In this document: positions 1 through 7,006 of the stretch, piece after piece
How positions within the stretch are numbered: the stretch's first letter is position 1
Layout of the letters: every line of letters starts with the position of its first letter
Assembly (NCBI GenBank): GCA_029747585.1
Contig: JAPEVF010001345.1
Span: 1-10,788, forward strand
DNA: 10,788 nt
From: Pleurotus djamor
Lineage: Eukaryota; Basidiomycota; Agaricomycetes; Agaricales; Pleurotaceae
Direction: 5' to 3'
Made by a program: the position numbers and the translations under genes
Notes under the pieces: generated by a model
The model's database searches: none
Told to the model about the DNA's origin: nothing
What the model saw: the letters and a program-made list of their open reading frames with translations, nothing else

Positions 1-133
1 TGTGCTAAAACATAAGAATCTACATCAATTCAAGGCTCTGATGTTCCGGGAAATGTCATAGGCAACTTACCACAAGACAATGGATGGCATTTGGGAGTGA
101 GAGTACCGCATGGGTGAGCGACAGTGAACGAGT

Positions 134-139
134 TATAAA
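134..139 (+). promoter_or_regulatory. TATA box of the lysozyme gene
   Basis: The sequence TATAAA lies 57 bases before the ATG of the secreted lysozyme. That distance fits a fungal core promoter with a short 5' leader of about 25-35 nt. The start codon itself has A at -3 (CGACAATGA), which is a good context. No other regulatory site was identified in bases 1-195. Confidence 0.6.
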
Positions 140-195
140 GGCTGCACAGTGGACAGTGCTCAGTAGCGATTCCAAGAAACACGAAGCACCCGACA

Positions 196-735
196 ATGAA
201 ACTCACCTTATTCTCAATCATCCTCGGTGCCAGCCTTGCCGCTGCACAATGCCCGCCTGCAATCAACACCGCAACAATCAACTTGATCAAGTCCTTTGAA
301 TCATTTGTACCAAGCCCGGCACCAGACCCTATCGGTCTGCCCACCGTAGGCTACGGTCACCTTTGTCAGACCACCAGCTGCAGCGAAGCTGGCCCATTCC
401 CTCTCACCGAGTCCCGAGCAACGACGCTCCTCCTCGCCGACAGCCGCGTTGCCACCAGCTGCTTGAACACTGCCATCAGCAGCAGTGTTAGACTCAACGC
501 CAATCAGTTCGGTGCTCTTGCATCATGGACGTTCAACATTGGTTGTGCAAACATGCGTTCGTCTACGTTGATCAGAAGGTTGAATGCTTTGGAGGCGCCA
601 AACACCGTCGCTGCACAAGAGCTACCTCGGTGGAATATGGCTGGTGGACAAGTCCTTCAAGGTCTCGTTCGAAGAAGAGCAGCCGAAGTTAGCCTCTTCC
701 AGACTGCTTCCAGCGTCATCGCGCATCCGTGCTAA
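196..735 (+). CDS. Secreted GH24 (T4/lambda-type) lysozyme
   Basis: A 179-residue protein in one exon. Residues 1-17 form a hydrophobic signal peptide (MKLTLFSIILGASLAAA) with likely cleavage before Gln18. The mature part is a glycoside hydrolase family 24 domain, which cleaves the beta-1,4 bond between MurNAc and GlcNAc in bacterial peptidoglycan. Glu35, Asp44 and Thr50 have exactly the 9- and 6-residue spacing of the T4 lysozyme triad Glu11/Asp20/Thr26. They sit in the family context IKSFES and LPTVGYGH. Downstream, NQFGALASWTFNIG and the AGGQVLQGLVRRR block match the helical lobe seen in lambda/P21-type endolysins. Six cysteines (19, 57, 62, 89, 117, 179) could form three disulfides, fitting an extracellular enzyme. 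The gene lacks introns while every other supported gene in the window has at least one. Likely roles are defence against, competition with, or feeding on bacteria (inference). Family assignment is confident; biological role is not. Confidence 0.93.
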   Translation: MKLTLFSIILGASLAAAQCPPAINTATINLIKSFESFVPSPAPDPIGLPTVGYGHLCQTTSCSEAGPFPLTESRATTLLLADSRVATSCLNTAISSSVRLNANQFGALASWTFNIGCANMRSSTLIRRLNALEAPNTVAAQELPRWNMAGGQVLQGLVRRRAAEVSLFQTASSVIAHPC

Positions 736-1090
736 TCGTTGATTGGGGGAGGTAGGATAAATAGTGTACGATCTTGTATCTTGCATCAATATTCAGCGCA
801 AAGGGGAAGCTACGGGGCGACACGAGGAAGTGAACAATCTTAAGTATGTCCAAGGCTCTAAACGTGCGACGAATCGACGTCAGTCATTTATGAAGTGAGC
901 GGGATAAGAACCCTCAGAAGCGTGACTCCGAGGAGGATAATCGCACAAGCGAAGCGTACAAGCATCGACTATGACGACAAGGCGAACAGATAGTCCGGAA
1001 AGCGACTCGCTAATCTCCACACTCCCTGGTGGTGATCAATGTCCGCGCCAGGAATCAATCGGCAAAAATCGAGCTTACCTCAAACGGCTC
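736..1090. other. Convergent intergenic region
   Basis: These 355 bases lie between the stop codons of two converging genes, the lysozyme (+) and the F-box-like gene (-). They must hold both 3' untranslated regions and polyadenylation sites. A near-signal, GATAAATAG, occurs at about 756-764, but no canonical AATAAA was found. Short open frames around 971-1302 overlap the last exon of the F-box-like gene on the other strand and resemble no family, so I treat them as chance. Confidence 0.6.
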
Positions 1091-2277
1091 CTAGTAAGAC
1101 CACCACGAATCCCACGGATACGCGACGGGTTTGTATTCAACACATGTCGATTTCCCGTCCCGATCATAGCATACCCTTGATCTTTCCAGCTCGTTTTCAA
1201 CTTCAACAGCAGCCAACGAGGTTAGGCTACGGAACGCTTGGTCCGCCATCTCACGGTAGGTTGAACCCTTCAATTTGTATTGAAGGTAAGTCCCGATGGT
1301 AAGTCGTAGAAGGTTGACTTGTGTTGAGTCAAGGACCGTAATAACACCAGGGACGTCCTTCAACATCCAGAACTGCGCAAACAACCGTATTGAGAAGAAG
1401 AACAGAAATTAATGAAAAGACGACCACATACCCGTTGGATGCGGAGTTGGATGTCAGTGATATCATGCAAGTGCACGGCGAATGACGAGAAAGCTTCAAA
1501 GTCCATCGCCGACCATGCCAGTGAACGAAGCTTGGCAATGGCGTTAGACACGGGCTCCTCGTAAGTTCTCGGAGCAACACAATGGAGCTTCGTCTCAACA
1601 TGCAAGATGCTCCGCCCTGGTAGGAGGCTAAGCACAGTCGGCAACGGAGCCTTGAGGACAAGTAAACGCGTTAATGTCGTGATGGGGAGTTCTAAAGCTG
1701 AGACGGCCGCTCCGGATGACAAAATGTCGAGATGTTCGAGGAGGGGTTGATTTTCCAGAAAGGAGGTAAATGATTCGATCGCGCTGCCAATCGGAGTGTG
1801 CCATGTTAAATGGGTCAACAGGAAGCGGCAGCGAGATGGGTCGGGGGGAAAGACTTGGTAAGCCTCACAAAACAGCCACAACCGTTGGAGTCGCGTGAGA
1901 TGGTAGAGTGTTTTCTCATACGCGAACTGGGTATCCTGCGGCAAGGCCAAAACAAGCTGGCGAACGCACAAAGCTAAACGTCCGTCGTTTGCTTCTAGCC
2001 GTTTGCTGAATAGATCCAACGAAGAATCGAGGTGTTTTCCGCGCACAGAGGCAGGCGAGCCTAGAGCGGCTTTGGAATACACGAGAGGTTCTGCAAGGAG
2101 GTGAAATAGCCTTGAGACGAAGAGAAGTGTGTAGCGAGAGTCTGCGTCGTCGATGAGTCGAAATGTGTGGTAGAGCACCTCCGCAGGAATAGAAAGTGAG
2201 GGCATTTCAAGAGTGGGCGGCGATATGCAAGGAGCAAAGTCATTTATATAGGGTCTCGAGAAAATGGAAGGGTTCAT
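1091..2277 (-). CDS. F-box-like domain protein, two exons
   Basis: The exons are complement(1432..2277) and complement(1091..1372), separated by a 59-nt intron (GTATGT...GCGCAG) at 1373-1431. The splice is phase 0, after Arg282, and gives a 375-residue protein ending in ...PWDSWWSY. Residues about 28-70 look like an F-box: SIPAEVLYHTFRLIDD, then SRYTLLFVSRLFHLLAEPLVY. This is the usual pattern in the very large family of basidiomycete F-box-like proteins. The rest has leucine-rich stretches (LTRLQRLWLF, LLTHLTWH, LLEHLDIL, LTRLLVLKA) that may be degenerate leucine-rich repeats. Such proteins are thought to bind Skp1 and recruit substrates to SCF ubiquitin ligases; the substrate here is unknown. 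Met25 (position 2205), directly before the F-box, is an alternative start. Without the intron the reading frame would end 24 codons after the donor site. The gene call is strong; F-box assignment is moderate. Confidence 0.85.
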
Positions 2278-2423
2278 AATCTGTCGAGGTTGGGCCCTGT
2301 AGACATGCGTCCTTTACGTTCTTTAGCATGCCTGATAGCCCCGCGATGATGCCGTTATCACTTCATGAATCATGCATGGTTCGGTCCAAGAGTGGCAAAT
2401 TCTGATGCTAATTCACAGCGCGG

Positions 2424-2809
2424 CTAAATAAAGAGGAGAGGGGGAAAGAAAGGGGGAGTCCTAGAGGCCCGCTCGTCATGTGGGCGGGTGCCACGAGTTG
2501 GACCTCGTCTGAGCAGGTAGCAGTAACTCCAGATCGCCTTCTCCGGCCGAGCTTCAACTGGGAGTCTCAAAGATCCCTGAAATAGATGATGGGATGAGGA
2601 AGATACGATGTTGTCGTTGTGAATGAGTATCGCCGCATCGACTTCCGGTCCCTTTGCTGTCGGAGTCCTGGAAATCAAAATTCCAGTTAATGTTCCAGAA
2701 AAATAGTGGAAGGTCATTACCATGTTTCGGACACAAAAGTGACTGGACGAGTTACGAACCCTGCGCGAACTTGACGCAAGACAATCGTGCAAGCGTACAG
2801 ACGCGCCAT
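2424..2809 (-). CDS. Tentative small two-exon protein, unknown function
   Basis: This is a candidate gene. Exon 1 is complement(2721..2809) and exon 2 is complement(2424..2667). They flank a 53-nt intron (GTAATG...TTTCCAG) with a plausible branch site, ATTAACT, placed 20-some bases before the acceptor. Splicing is phase 2 and produces a 110-residue protein starting MARLYACTIVLRQ. The first 60 or so residues look like a genuine protein (for example VTFVSETWTPTAKG, then PEVDAAILIHNDN). The arginine- and proline-rich C-terminal third looks less protein-like and may be a wrong reading, a missed intron or a truncated end. The start context is weak (T at -3). I do not recognise a family, and no domain, signal peptide or membrane segment is evident. 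It is on the same strand as the F-box-like gene, 146 bases upstream of it. Confidence 0.35.
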
Positions 2810-3157
2810 GAAGCATTCAATTTTTTGTAAAACACGTCCTAGTTTCGCGTTAGAACACATCCCGAGGGAAAACTTCGAACGGTGTTTACCTGGCGTGAGC
2901 TCAGGATTCAGTCGTAGTATGGACGACTTTCATTGCTGAGCAGACAACCTGCAACACATCAATCTTGTAGAGAGCCCTTCTTGACATCACTTGTCCCTTG
3001 AATTTCACGATGGAGTTTTGGGATGGTCAGGTTTTTGGGGATGATAGTTGGTGTCCAGAGGGACGGTGTTCTGCTGTTTGTACTGAGCGTGAGAATGCTT
3101 GTTCACACGATCAATATGGAGCACACTGATCATTAACACTGACTAGACGCCACCATC
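2810..3157. other. Intergenic region, promoter of the phosphatase-like gene
   Basis: These 348 bases separate the start of the tentative small minus-strand gene from the start of the FCP1-like gene on the plus strand, so the region is probably a divergent promoter. No clear TATA box or CCAAT box was recognised. A 42-codon minus-strand open frame (3005-3133) is discussed among rejected items. Confidence 0.45.
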
Positions 3158-4300
3158 ATGCAAAGAGTCCCATCACCCGATTATCTCGCCGCAGTCGCGC
3201 AGGCATCAACTATTCTAAGCAATCCATCAGCTTCGCGTAAACTTCTTGTTTTGGACCTCAATGGGACTTTGCTACTTCGTTCAAAGAAAGCTCACTCCAA
3301 CCAACAACGAGATGGCACTGGTGCACGATCCATCCATCCTCGACCGTTCATGAAACCATTTTGTCAATATCTAGCTCATCCATCAACGCAGTCATGGCTT
3401 GATACCATGGTATGGAGCTCCGCACGACCAGAAAACGTGGGCTATATGGTCGATGCGTGCTTTGGCCAATATAAACCACTCCTATCAGGTATCTGGGCCA
3501 GGGATAAGATCGGCTTGTCGAAAAAAGATTACAGTATGTTCATCCTTTTTCTCAAATTGGAAGTGCTTGACTTGCTATAAAACTTGCCTTTAGACGCGAA
3601 ATCCCAGACGACGAAAGATCTAACAAAGCCTCTCTTCGAGATATTTCTCTCAAACATGAAACCCATACCGTCCCTTAAATTGGTTCATACATGTTCAGCG
3701 TATTCGACGCTACTTCTCGACGACTCGCCTGCAAAGGCTGTCCTTCAGCCCTTGAACCACCTCTGCATCCCGGAATACACCTCTACTCGGTTTGCTTCCG
3801 ACACAGAACATGCCAGATTGTTGCGCGGCGTATCGCAAGACAAACGACTCCAACGACTACGCAATCAGATCGAAGAACAGAGACAAAACCCTGCCCCAGA
3901 CACCCAAACACCCGAGGATGAAGCCAAGGCAAGGAAGCTCGCCAAAGGCAAAGCCAAGAAACTCGCGAAATTAGAAGAGCGGTCGAAAGCACACAATATG
4001 AATCTCGATGTCCCAGCTCCGGGTGCCCAGTTTGATGAAACGCTTTTGGCTGTGGTCGGTGTCCTTGACACTGTGCGCTGGCAGTCAAATGTCTCCTCGT
4101 GGATCAAAGACGGCGGTTTACTTGGTCGGCCCTCTGATGACCAGGTGGCGCTCGGAGACCGCTCCCCTCCAGCGGCGGAGCAACCCCCGTCAGAACACCA
4201 TCTCTGGTTTGACGACCCGGAAGTGTTTCGCCTGTGGGTTCAAAAGGGGCGCGAGACCTTGACTGGCCTCCACATCCACTTGGGTGCTGGAGTACCTTGA
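3158..4300 (+). CDS. FCP1/NIF-type HAD phosphatase-like protein, two exons
   Basis: Exons 3158..3533 and 3594..4300 flank a 60-nt intron (GTATGTTC...GCCTTTAG). Splicing (phase 1) joins KKDY to NAKSQTTKDL and gives 360 residues. Residues about 27-185 are an FCP1-homology (NLI-interacting factor) HAD domain. Motif I is LVLDLNGTLL, with the nucleophile candidate Asp33 kept but the usual second Asp replaced by Asn35. Motif II is MVWSSARP (Ser87/Ser88). The lysine motif is near Lys133 in TTKDLTK, and motif IV is LLLDDSPAKA (Asp168/Asp169). Residues about 205-260 are highly charged and rich in Lys, Glu and Ala (KARKLAKGKAKKLAKLEE), probably a coiled coil or basic linker. The C-terminal tail is not recognised. 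Members act on phosphoserine/threonine, for example the RNA polymerase II tail, but the Asn substitution makes catalysis uncertain. The start has A at -3 (CATCATGC). It is convergent with the J-protein gene. Confidence 0.88.
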
Positions 4301-4461
4301 TTTGTGCTTGATGAGATTTCGAGATTCACGATCCAAAGTTAGAAAAGTACAATTAGAGTCTATGTAATAGTACATGCAAGGTGGATGGGTATCTAATACA
4401 TTGCAAAGAGAAGAAAATAATATATTCATGCAGGAACGAAGAGCGAGATGCGACGAGCTGT
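4301..4461. other. Shared 3' region of two convergent genes
   Basis: Only 161 bases separate the stop codons of the FCP1-like gene (+) and the J-protein gene (-), so their 3' untranslated regions probably overlap. The stretch is AT-rich at 4345-4435, with AATAATATATT at about 4415-4425, which could serve as an AT-rich polyadenylation element on either strand. Confidence 0.5.
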
Positions 4462-5778
4462 TTATCCAAGGACCTTCCGAATGCCCTCCTTCTGTGCGGG
4501 TGTCAACCGGTCGGGGAAGACAACATCCCACTTGACGATCAAGTCTCCTCTCTTCTTCACGCTGCCTTCTTTGCGGATGGGCATACCCTCGTTCGGAACG
4601 GTCGTCTCTTGGCCAGGTTTGATGATACCAGCGGGCATTGGCACCTGGAGTTTACGACCGTCAAGCGTCTCGACGGTTTTCTTGCCGCCTCCACCTGCGA
4701 GTGCGTCCACCAGCGGTACGGGGACCTTGCAGATCAGGTCATTGACGTCCCGCGTGAAAACATCGTGAGGTTTCTCTTCAACAACAAACACCAGATCCTG
4801 CGCTTCCGCAGCACCCGCCTGTTCGTTACCAGCACGAGGGAAACGTATCTTCGTGCCCGATTTCCACCCTGGCTGAACGACAATTTCGAGTACTTTGTCC
4901 TCGGTTGTGCCGTTTAGCAATCGTCGTCCGACTTTGAGATGTTTGGTGGTGCCAGAGTAGAGATCGTTGAGTGAGCATTTGAGTGGACGGGTGATTTCTG
5001 ACGGGCCGGGTTCGGACATGTGGGTTTGGCGACGAGGTTGTGAGCGTGCGCCGCGAGGCATGTGTCCTGGCATTCCGGGCATGCCACCCATGGGGAAGGA
5101 GTATGAGCCGTTCATGTCATCGTCATCGTCGTCGTACATGCCGCCCATACCACTTCCACCCATGCCGCCCATGCCTCCGCCCATACCACCCATACCGCCC
5201 ATGNCCCCCCATTCCTCCGAAACTACTGAAGAATTGCCTGAAGAGAAATGTCAGTCATACGTAACACACGAAGCACACATATAATACACACTGGAATATC
5301 TTGTTTGGGTCCGTGGGGCTGAAGCCGCCTCTACCTCCGCCAGGTCCGCCTGAAGTGAATGTGAACGTAGATCCTCCAGGGAAACCGCCGCCGAAATTGG
5401 AGAAGCCTCCGCCGGTTCCAGCACCAGGAGGTGGGGCACCTCCACCTTTGAGGCCCTCTTCACCGAACTGGTCATACACGGCACGTTTGTTCTTGTCGCT
5501 GAGAACTTCGAATGCCTCCGAGACCTGCAGAGATGTTGAGTTAGCTTAATCATTTGACGGGGTTTAACATTTGTAACACACCTCCTTGAACTTTTTCGAA
5601 GCCTCTTCTGAGCCACCATTCCGGTCAGGATGCCATTTCAAAGCCTACATAAGAAAATGAGTCAGTTGTATTCCTGGAATCCAGTCGAGAAACATACCAT
5701 TTTCTTGTAGGCCTTTTTTATCTGATCATCGGTAGCGCTCTTGTCGACGCCGAGAAGTTTGTAATAGTCAGTGCCCAT
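4462..5778 (-). CDS. SIS1: Class B J-protein (Hsp40), Sis1/Psi1 type, four exons
   Basis: Co-chaperone that delivers clients to cytosolic Hsp70 and stimulates its ATPase. Exons: complement(5698..5778), (5582..5644), (5292..5524) and (4462..5237). Introns are 53, 57 and 54 nt with donors GTATGT, GTGTGT and GTGTGT. Residues 1-70 form the J domain: [19 protein letters not shown], the HPD triad at 32-34 in [10 protein letters not shown], and [15 protein letters not shown] Gly/Phe-rich region follows (about 72-137), then Gly-Gly-Met repeats (138-159), a run of six aspartates (161-166), and the two C-terminal beta-sandwich domains (about 207-383) beginning [16 protein letters not shown]. There is no zinc-finger domain, so it is class B, not Ydj1/DNAJA type. 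The expected product is about 383 residues, normal for the family. The N at 5204 puts the sequence one base out of frame at the start of the Met-Gly-Gly repeats; one surplus base there explains it. A good heat-shock element and TATA box lie upstream. Confidence 0.93.
5137..5202 (-). repeat. Coding Gly-Gly-Met tandem repeat in the J-protein gene
   Basis: These 22 codons are built of imperfect 9-base units (ATG GGC GGT and variants with GGA or an extra Gly). They encode the Met-Gly-Gly run at about residues 138-159. The GAC/GAT run coding for six aspartates follows directly, after one Tyr codon. Such tracts are prone to length variation and to sequencing error, and the ambiguous base at 5204 lies at the edge of this tract. 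Confidence 0.8.
5204..5204. other. Ambiguous base N that breaks the J-protein frame
   Basis: The single N follows a run of six C bases on its right (5205-5210). The frame entering from exon 3 through the splice site at 5237/5238 reads FGGMGG and then falls into the wrong frame. The correct Met-Gly-Gly frame resumes at 5202. Dropping one base makes the protein continuous, so the N most likely marks an extra base called in a homopolymer, not a true mutation. Confidence 0.75.
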
Positions 5779-5833
5779 TGTGATGTAGTTAGTATGGTGA
5801 TGGTTTGAGATGAAGAGAAAAATGGAAGAACGG

Positions 5834-5841
5834 CCTTATAT
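5834..5841 (-). promoter_or_regulatory. TATA box of the J-protein gene
   Basis: Read on the minus strand this is AATATAAGG-like (TATAAG at 5840-5835). It lies about 57-63 bases upstream of the ATG at 5778, the same spacing as for the lysozyme gene. The heat-shock element lies some 20 bases further upstream. Confidence 0.55.
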
Positions 5842-5860
5842 TTCAACGGTCACGAATGAG

Positions 5861-5878
5861 TTCTAGCAGATTCTCGAA
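5861..5878. promoter_or_regulatory. Heat-shock element
   Basis: The sequence TTCTAGCAGATTCTCGAA has units at 5-base steps, TTC, GCA, TTC and GAA. Three of the four units perfectly match the alternating TTC/GAA pattern bound by heat-shock factor, and one has a single mismatch. It lies 83-100 bases upstream of the J-protein start and next to its TATA box, where a functional element is expected for an Hsp40 gene. It could also influence the divergent VTC1-like gene. Confidence 0.6.
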
Positions 5879-5889
5879 GTCCACCGATC

Positions 5890-5897
5890 TGACGTCA
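5890..5897. promoter_or_regulatory. CRE/ATF palindrome TGACGTCA
   Basis: This is a perfect eight-base palindrome, the consensus site for CREB/ATF-type bZIP factors. In fungi these include Atf1-like stress regulators. It lies almost midway between the J-protein start (5778) and the VTC1 start (6021), so it could serve both genes. Function is inferred from position and sequence only. Confidence 0.5.
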
Positions 5898-5910
5898 TTC
5901 ATCCTTCAAG

Positions 5911-5928
5911 TTCAGGGACATTCCTGAC
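5911..5928. promoter_or_regulatory. Weak second heat-shock element
   Basis: TTCAGGGACATTCCTGAC has units TTC, GGA, TTC and GAC at 5-base steps. Two are perfect and two have one mismatch each. It is a degenerate match, 93-110 bases upstream of the VTC1-like start. It is listed because a stronger element lies only 33 bases away in the same promoter. Confidence 0.3.
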
Positions 5929-6020
5929 GGACCGGGCTACTTCGAGCTCCGGTGTATCCCGACGTACTCCGATTTAATCGAGGACTCTTCCAGGCTTGAA
6001 CCACAACGACGTCGACGACA

Positions 6021-7006
6021 ATGGCGACGCCCAGACCTCGAAATAATGGCACGAACCCTCTACGAGAAGAACGACCGGATTCCATGATTCGTAGATCCTG
6101 GCATGCGATGACTGATTTCTTCTCGCCATTTTCTCCAACGGCTCTAGCTTCGCTTCCTCGTCTTCGACGACCAGCTCGGTACAACCGTGCGGATGGAATT
6201 CCTGATACTGAGCAAGATGAGCAAGGGCAGAGGCCCGCGGTTCGCGACTACCACGCCATCAACAATGTACCCACCAATGTTAGGGTTCCCAAAAAGGTCG
6301 CGACGCCTGTGCGAGTTGAAGGAAAGGTCTGGTTTGCGAACGAGCGAAGTGAGTTACTCTGGTCGAATGGATCAGGTTACTTGAATCTGAACTTTGAACG
6401 TTTCAGCTTGGGTTGGCTGGCTAGATATTTCCATCATGATAGGCACCTTAGCGTTAGCGCTTTTCAATGCCTCGAAGGATCAAATAGCGCGCAATTTTGC
6501 ATATGCCTACGCTTTGATTAGTATCGGGGTTTTGGTACGCGCTTTATTGGGTGGATTGACTTGAGTGGGATTGCTAAGCTCGGACAGATATATGGGTACT
6601 TGCTGTACCAGTACCGCATTACCCTTATTCGCCGCCGCGATCCAGGTCACTTCGGTTAGTGTGTTGCACGGTCGCATGCTTCAATGACTACATTTCGCTA
6701 GACATGATCGCCGGGCCCGTCGTGGTCAGTGCGGCTCTTTTCTTCGCCATCCTCGTCAATTTTGTCCTACGCGGTAAGTAATCCAGACATCCACATGAAG
6801 TTGTGATGCTCATTCCAAATTTTCACCCGCAGTTCGCGAGCTGTATGTGACTAATCCCATGATGCCCTCCTCGCCCTCACTCCACCTTTCGCAGCCGAGA
6901 AAAGAATGTACCGATACCGGGCGCCGACTTGGTGAACCTATTCCGAGCCTGGCAACCCCAAGCCACTGCGTCAAATGGTACTTTTGTTGTCCAGCCACTT
7001 GCATAA
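6021..7006 (+). CDS. VTC1: VTC1-like vacuolar transporter chaperone subunit, six exons
   Basis: Small membrane subunit of the VTC complex, which makes polyphosphate from ATP and moves it into the vacuole. Exons: 6021..6348, 6407..6534, 6588..6654, 6702..6773, 6833..6842 and 6895..7006. The introns are 58, 53, 47, 59 and 52 nt. The product is 238 residues. Residues 1-100 are a polar, Arg/Pro-rich tail. The family hallmark VWFANERTW (103-111) precedes three membrane spans: about 114-131 (WLDISIMIGTLALALF), 140-161 (FAYAYALISIGVLIYGYLL) and 176-198 (MIAGPVVVSAALFFAILV). Between spans 2 and 3 is the basic loop RITLIRRRDPG, as in yeast Vtc1. The C-terminal tail (REKNVPIPGADLVNLF) is longer than in yeast Vtc1, as is the N-terminal tail (yeast protein about 129 residues). 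The start has A at -3 (GACAATGG). It shares a divergent promoter with the J-protein gene. It lacks an SPX domain and polymerase core, so it is not Vtc2, Vtc3 or Vtc4. Confidence 0.9.
6833..6842 (+). other. 10-nt microexon of the VTC1-like gene
   Basis: The ten bases TTCGCGAGCT lie between two strong introns. The first (6774-6832) runs GTAAGT...CACCCGCAG and the second (6843-6894) GTATGT...TTTCGCAG. Including the microexon gives LRVREL followed by REKNVPIPGADL and a stop at 7004. Skipping it gives an early stop after a nonsense tail of 13 residues. Reading through the second intron gives an unrelated cysteine-rich tail ending at 7077. Confidence 0.75.

Noticed and set aside
30..344. A 104-codon minus-strand open frame at the left end
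   Set aside because: It lies antisense to the lysozyme gene and its promoter and has no recognisable features.
2490..2520. A tRNA-like B-box match (GTCCAACTC, minus strand), suggesting a SINE
   Set aside because: One base differs from the consensus, no A box was found at the right distance, and no poly-A tail or target-site duplication is evident.
3005..3133. A 42-codon minus-strand open frame beginning MISVLHIDRVNKHSH
   Set aside because: It reads smoothly, but it is short, lies in the likely promoter of the FCP1-like gene and matches no family I know.
4967..5549. Plus-strand proline-rich open frames opposite the J-protein
   Set aside because: They are antisense readings of its Gly-rich and Gly-Gly-Met codons.
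5779..6020. A phosphate-response (Pho4-type CACGTG) site for the VTC1-like gene
   Set aside because: I scanned the shared promoter and found no CACGTG.
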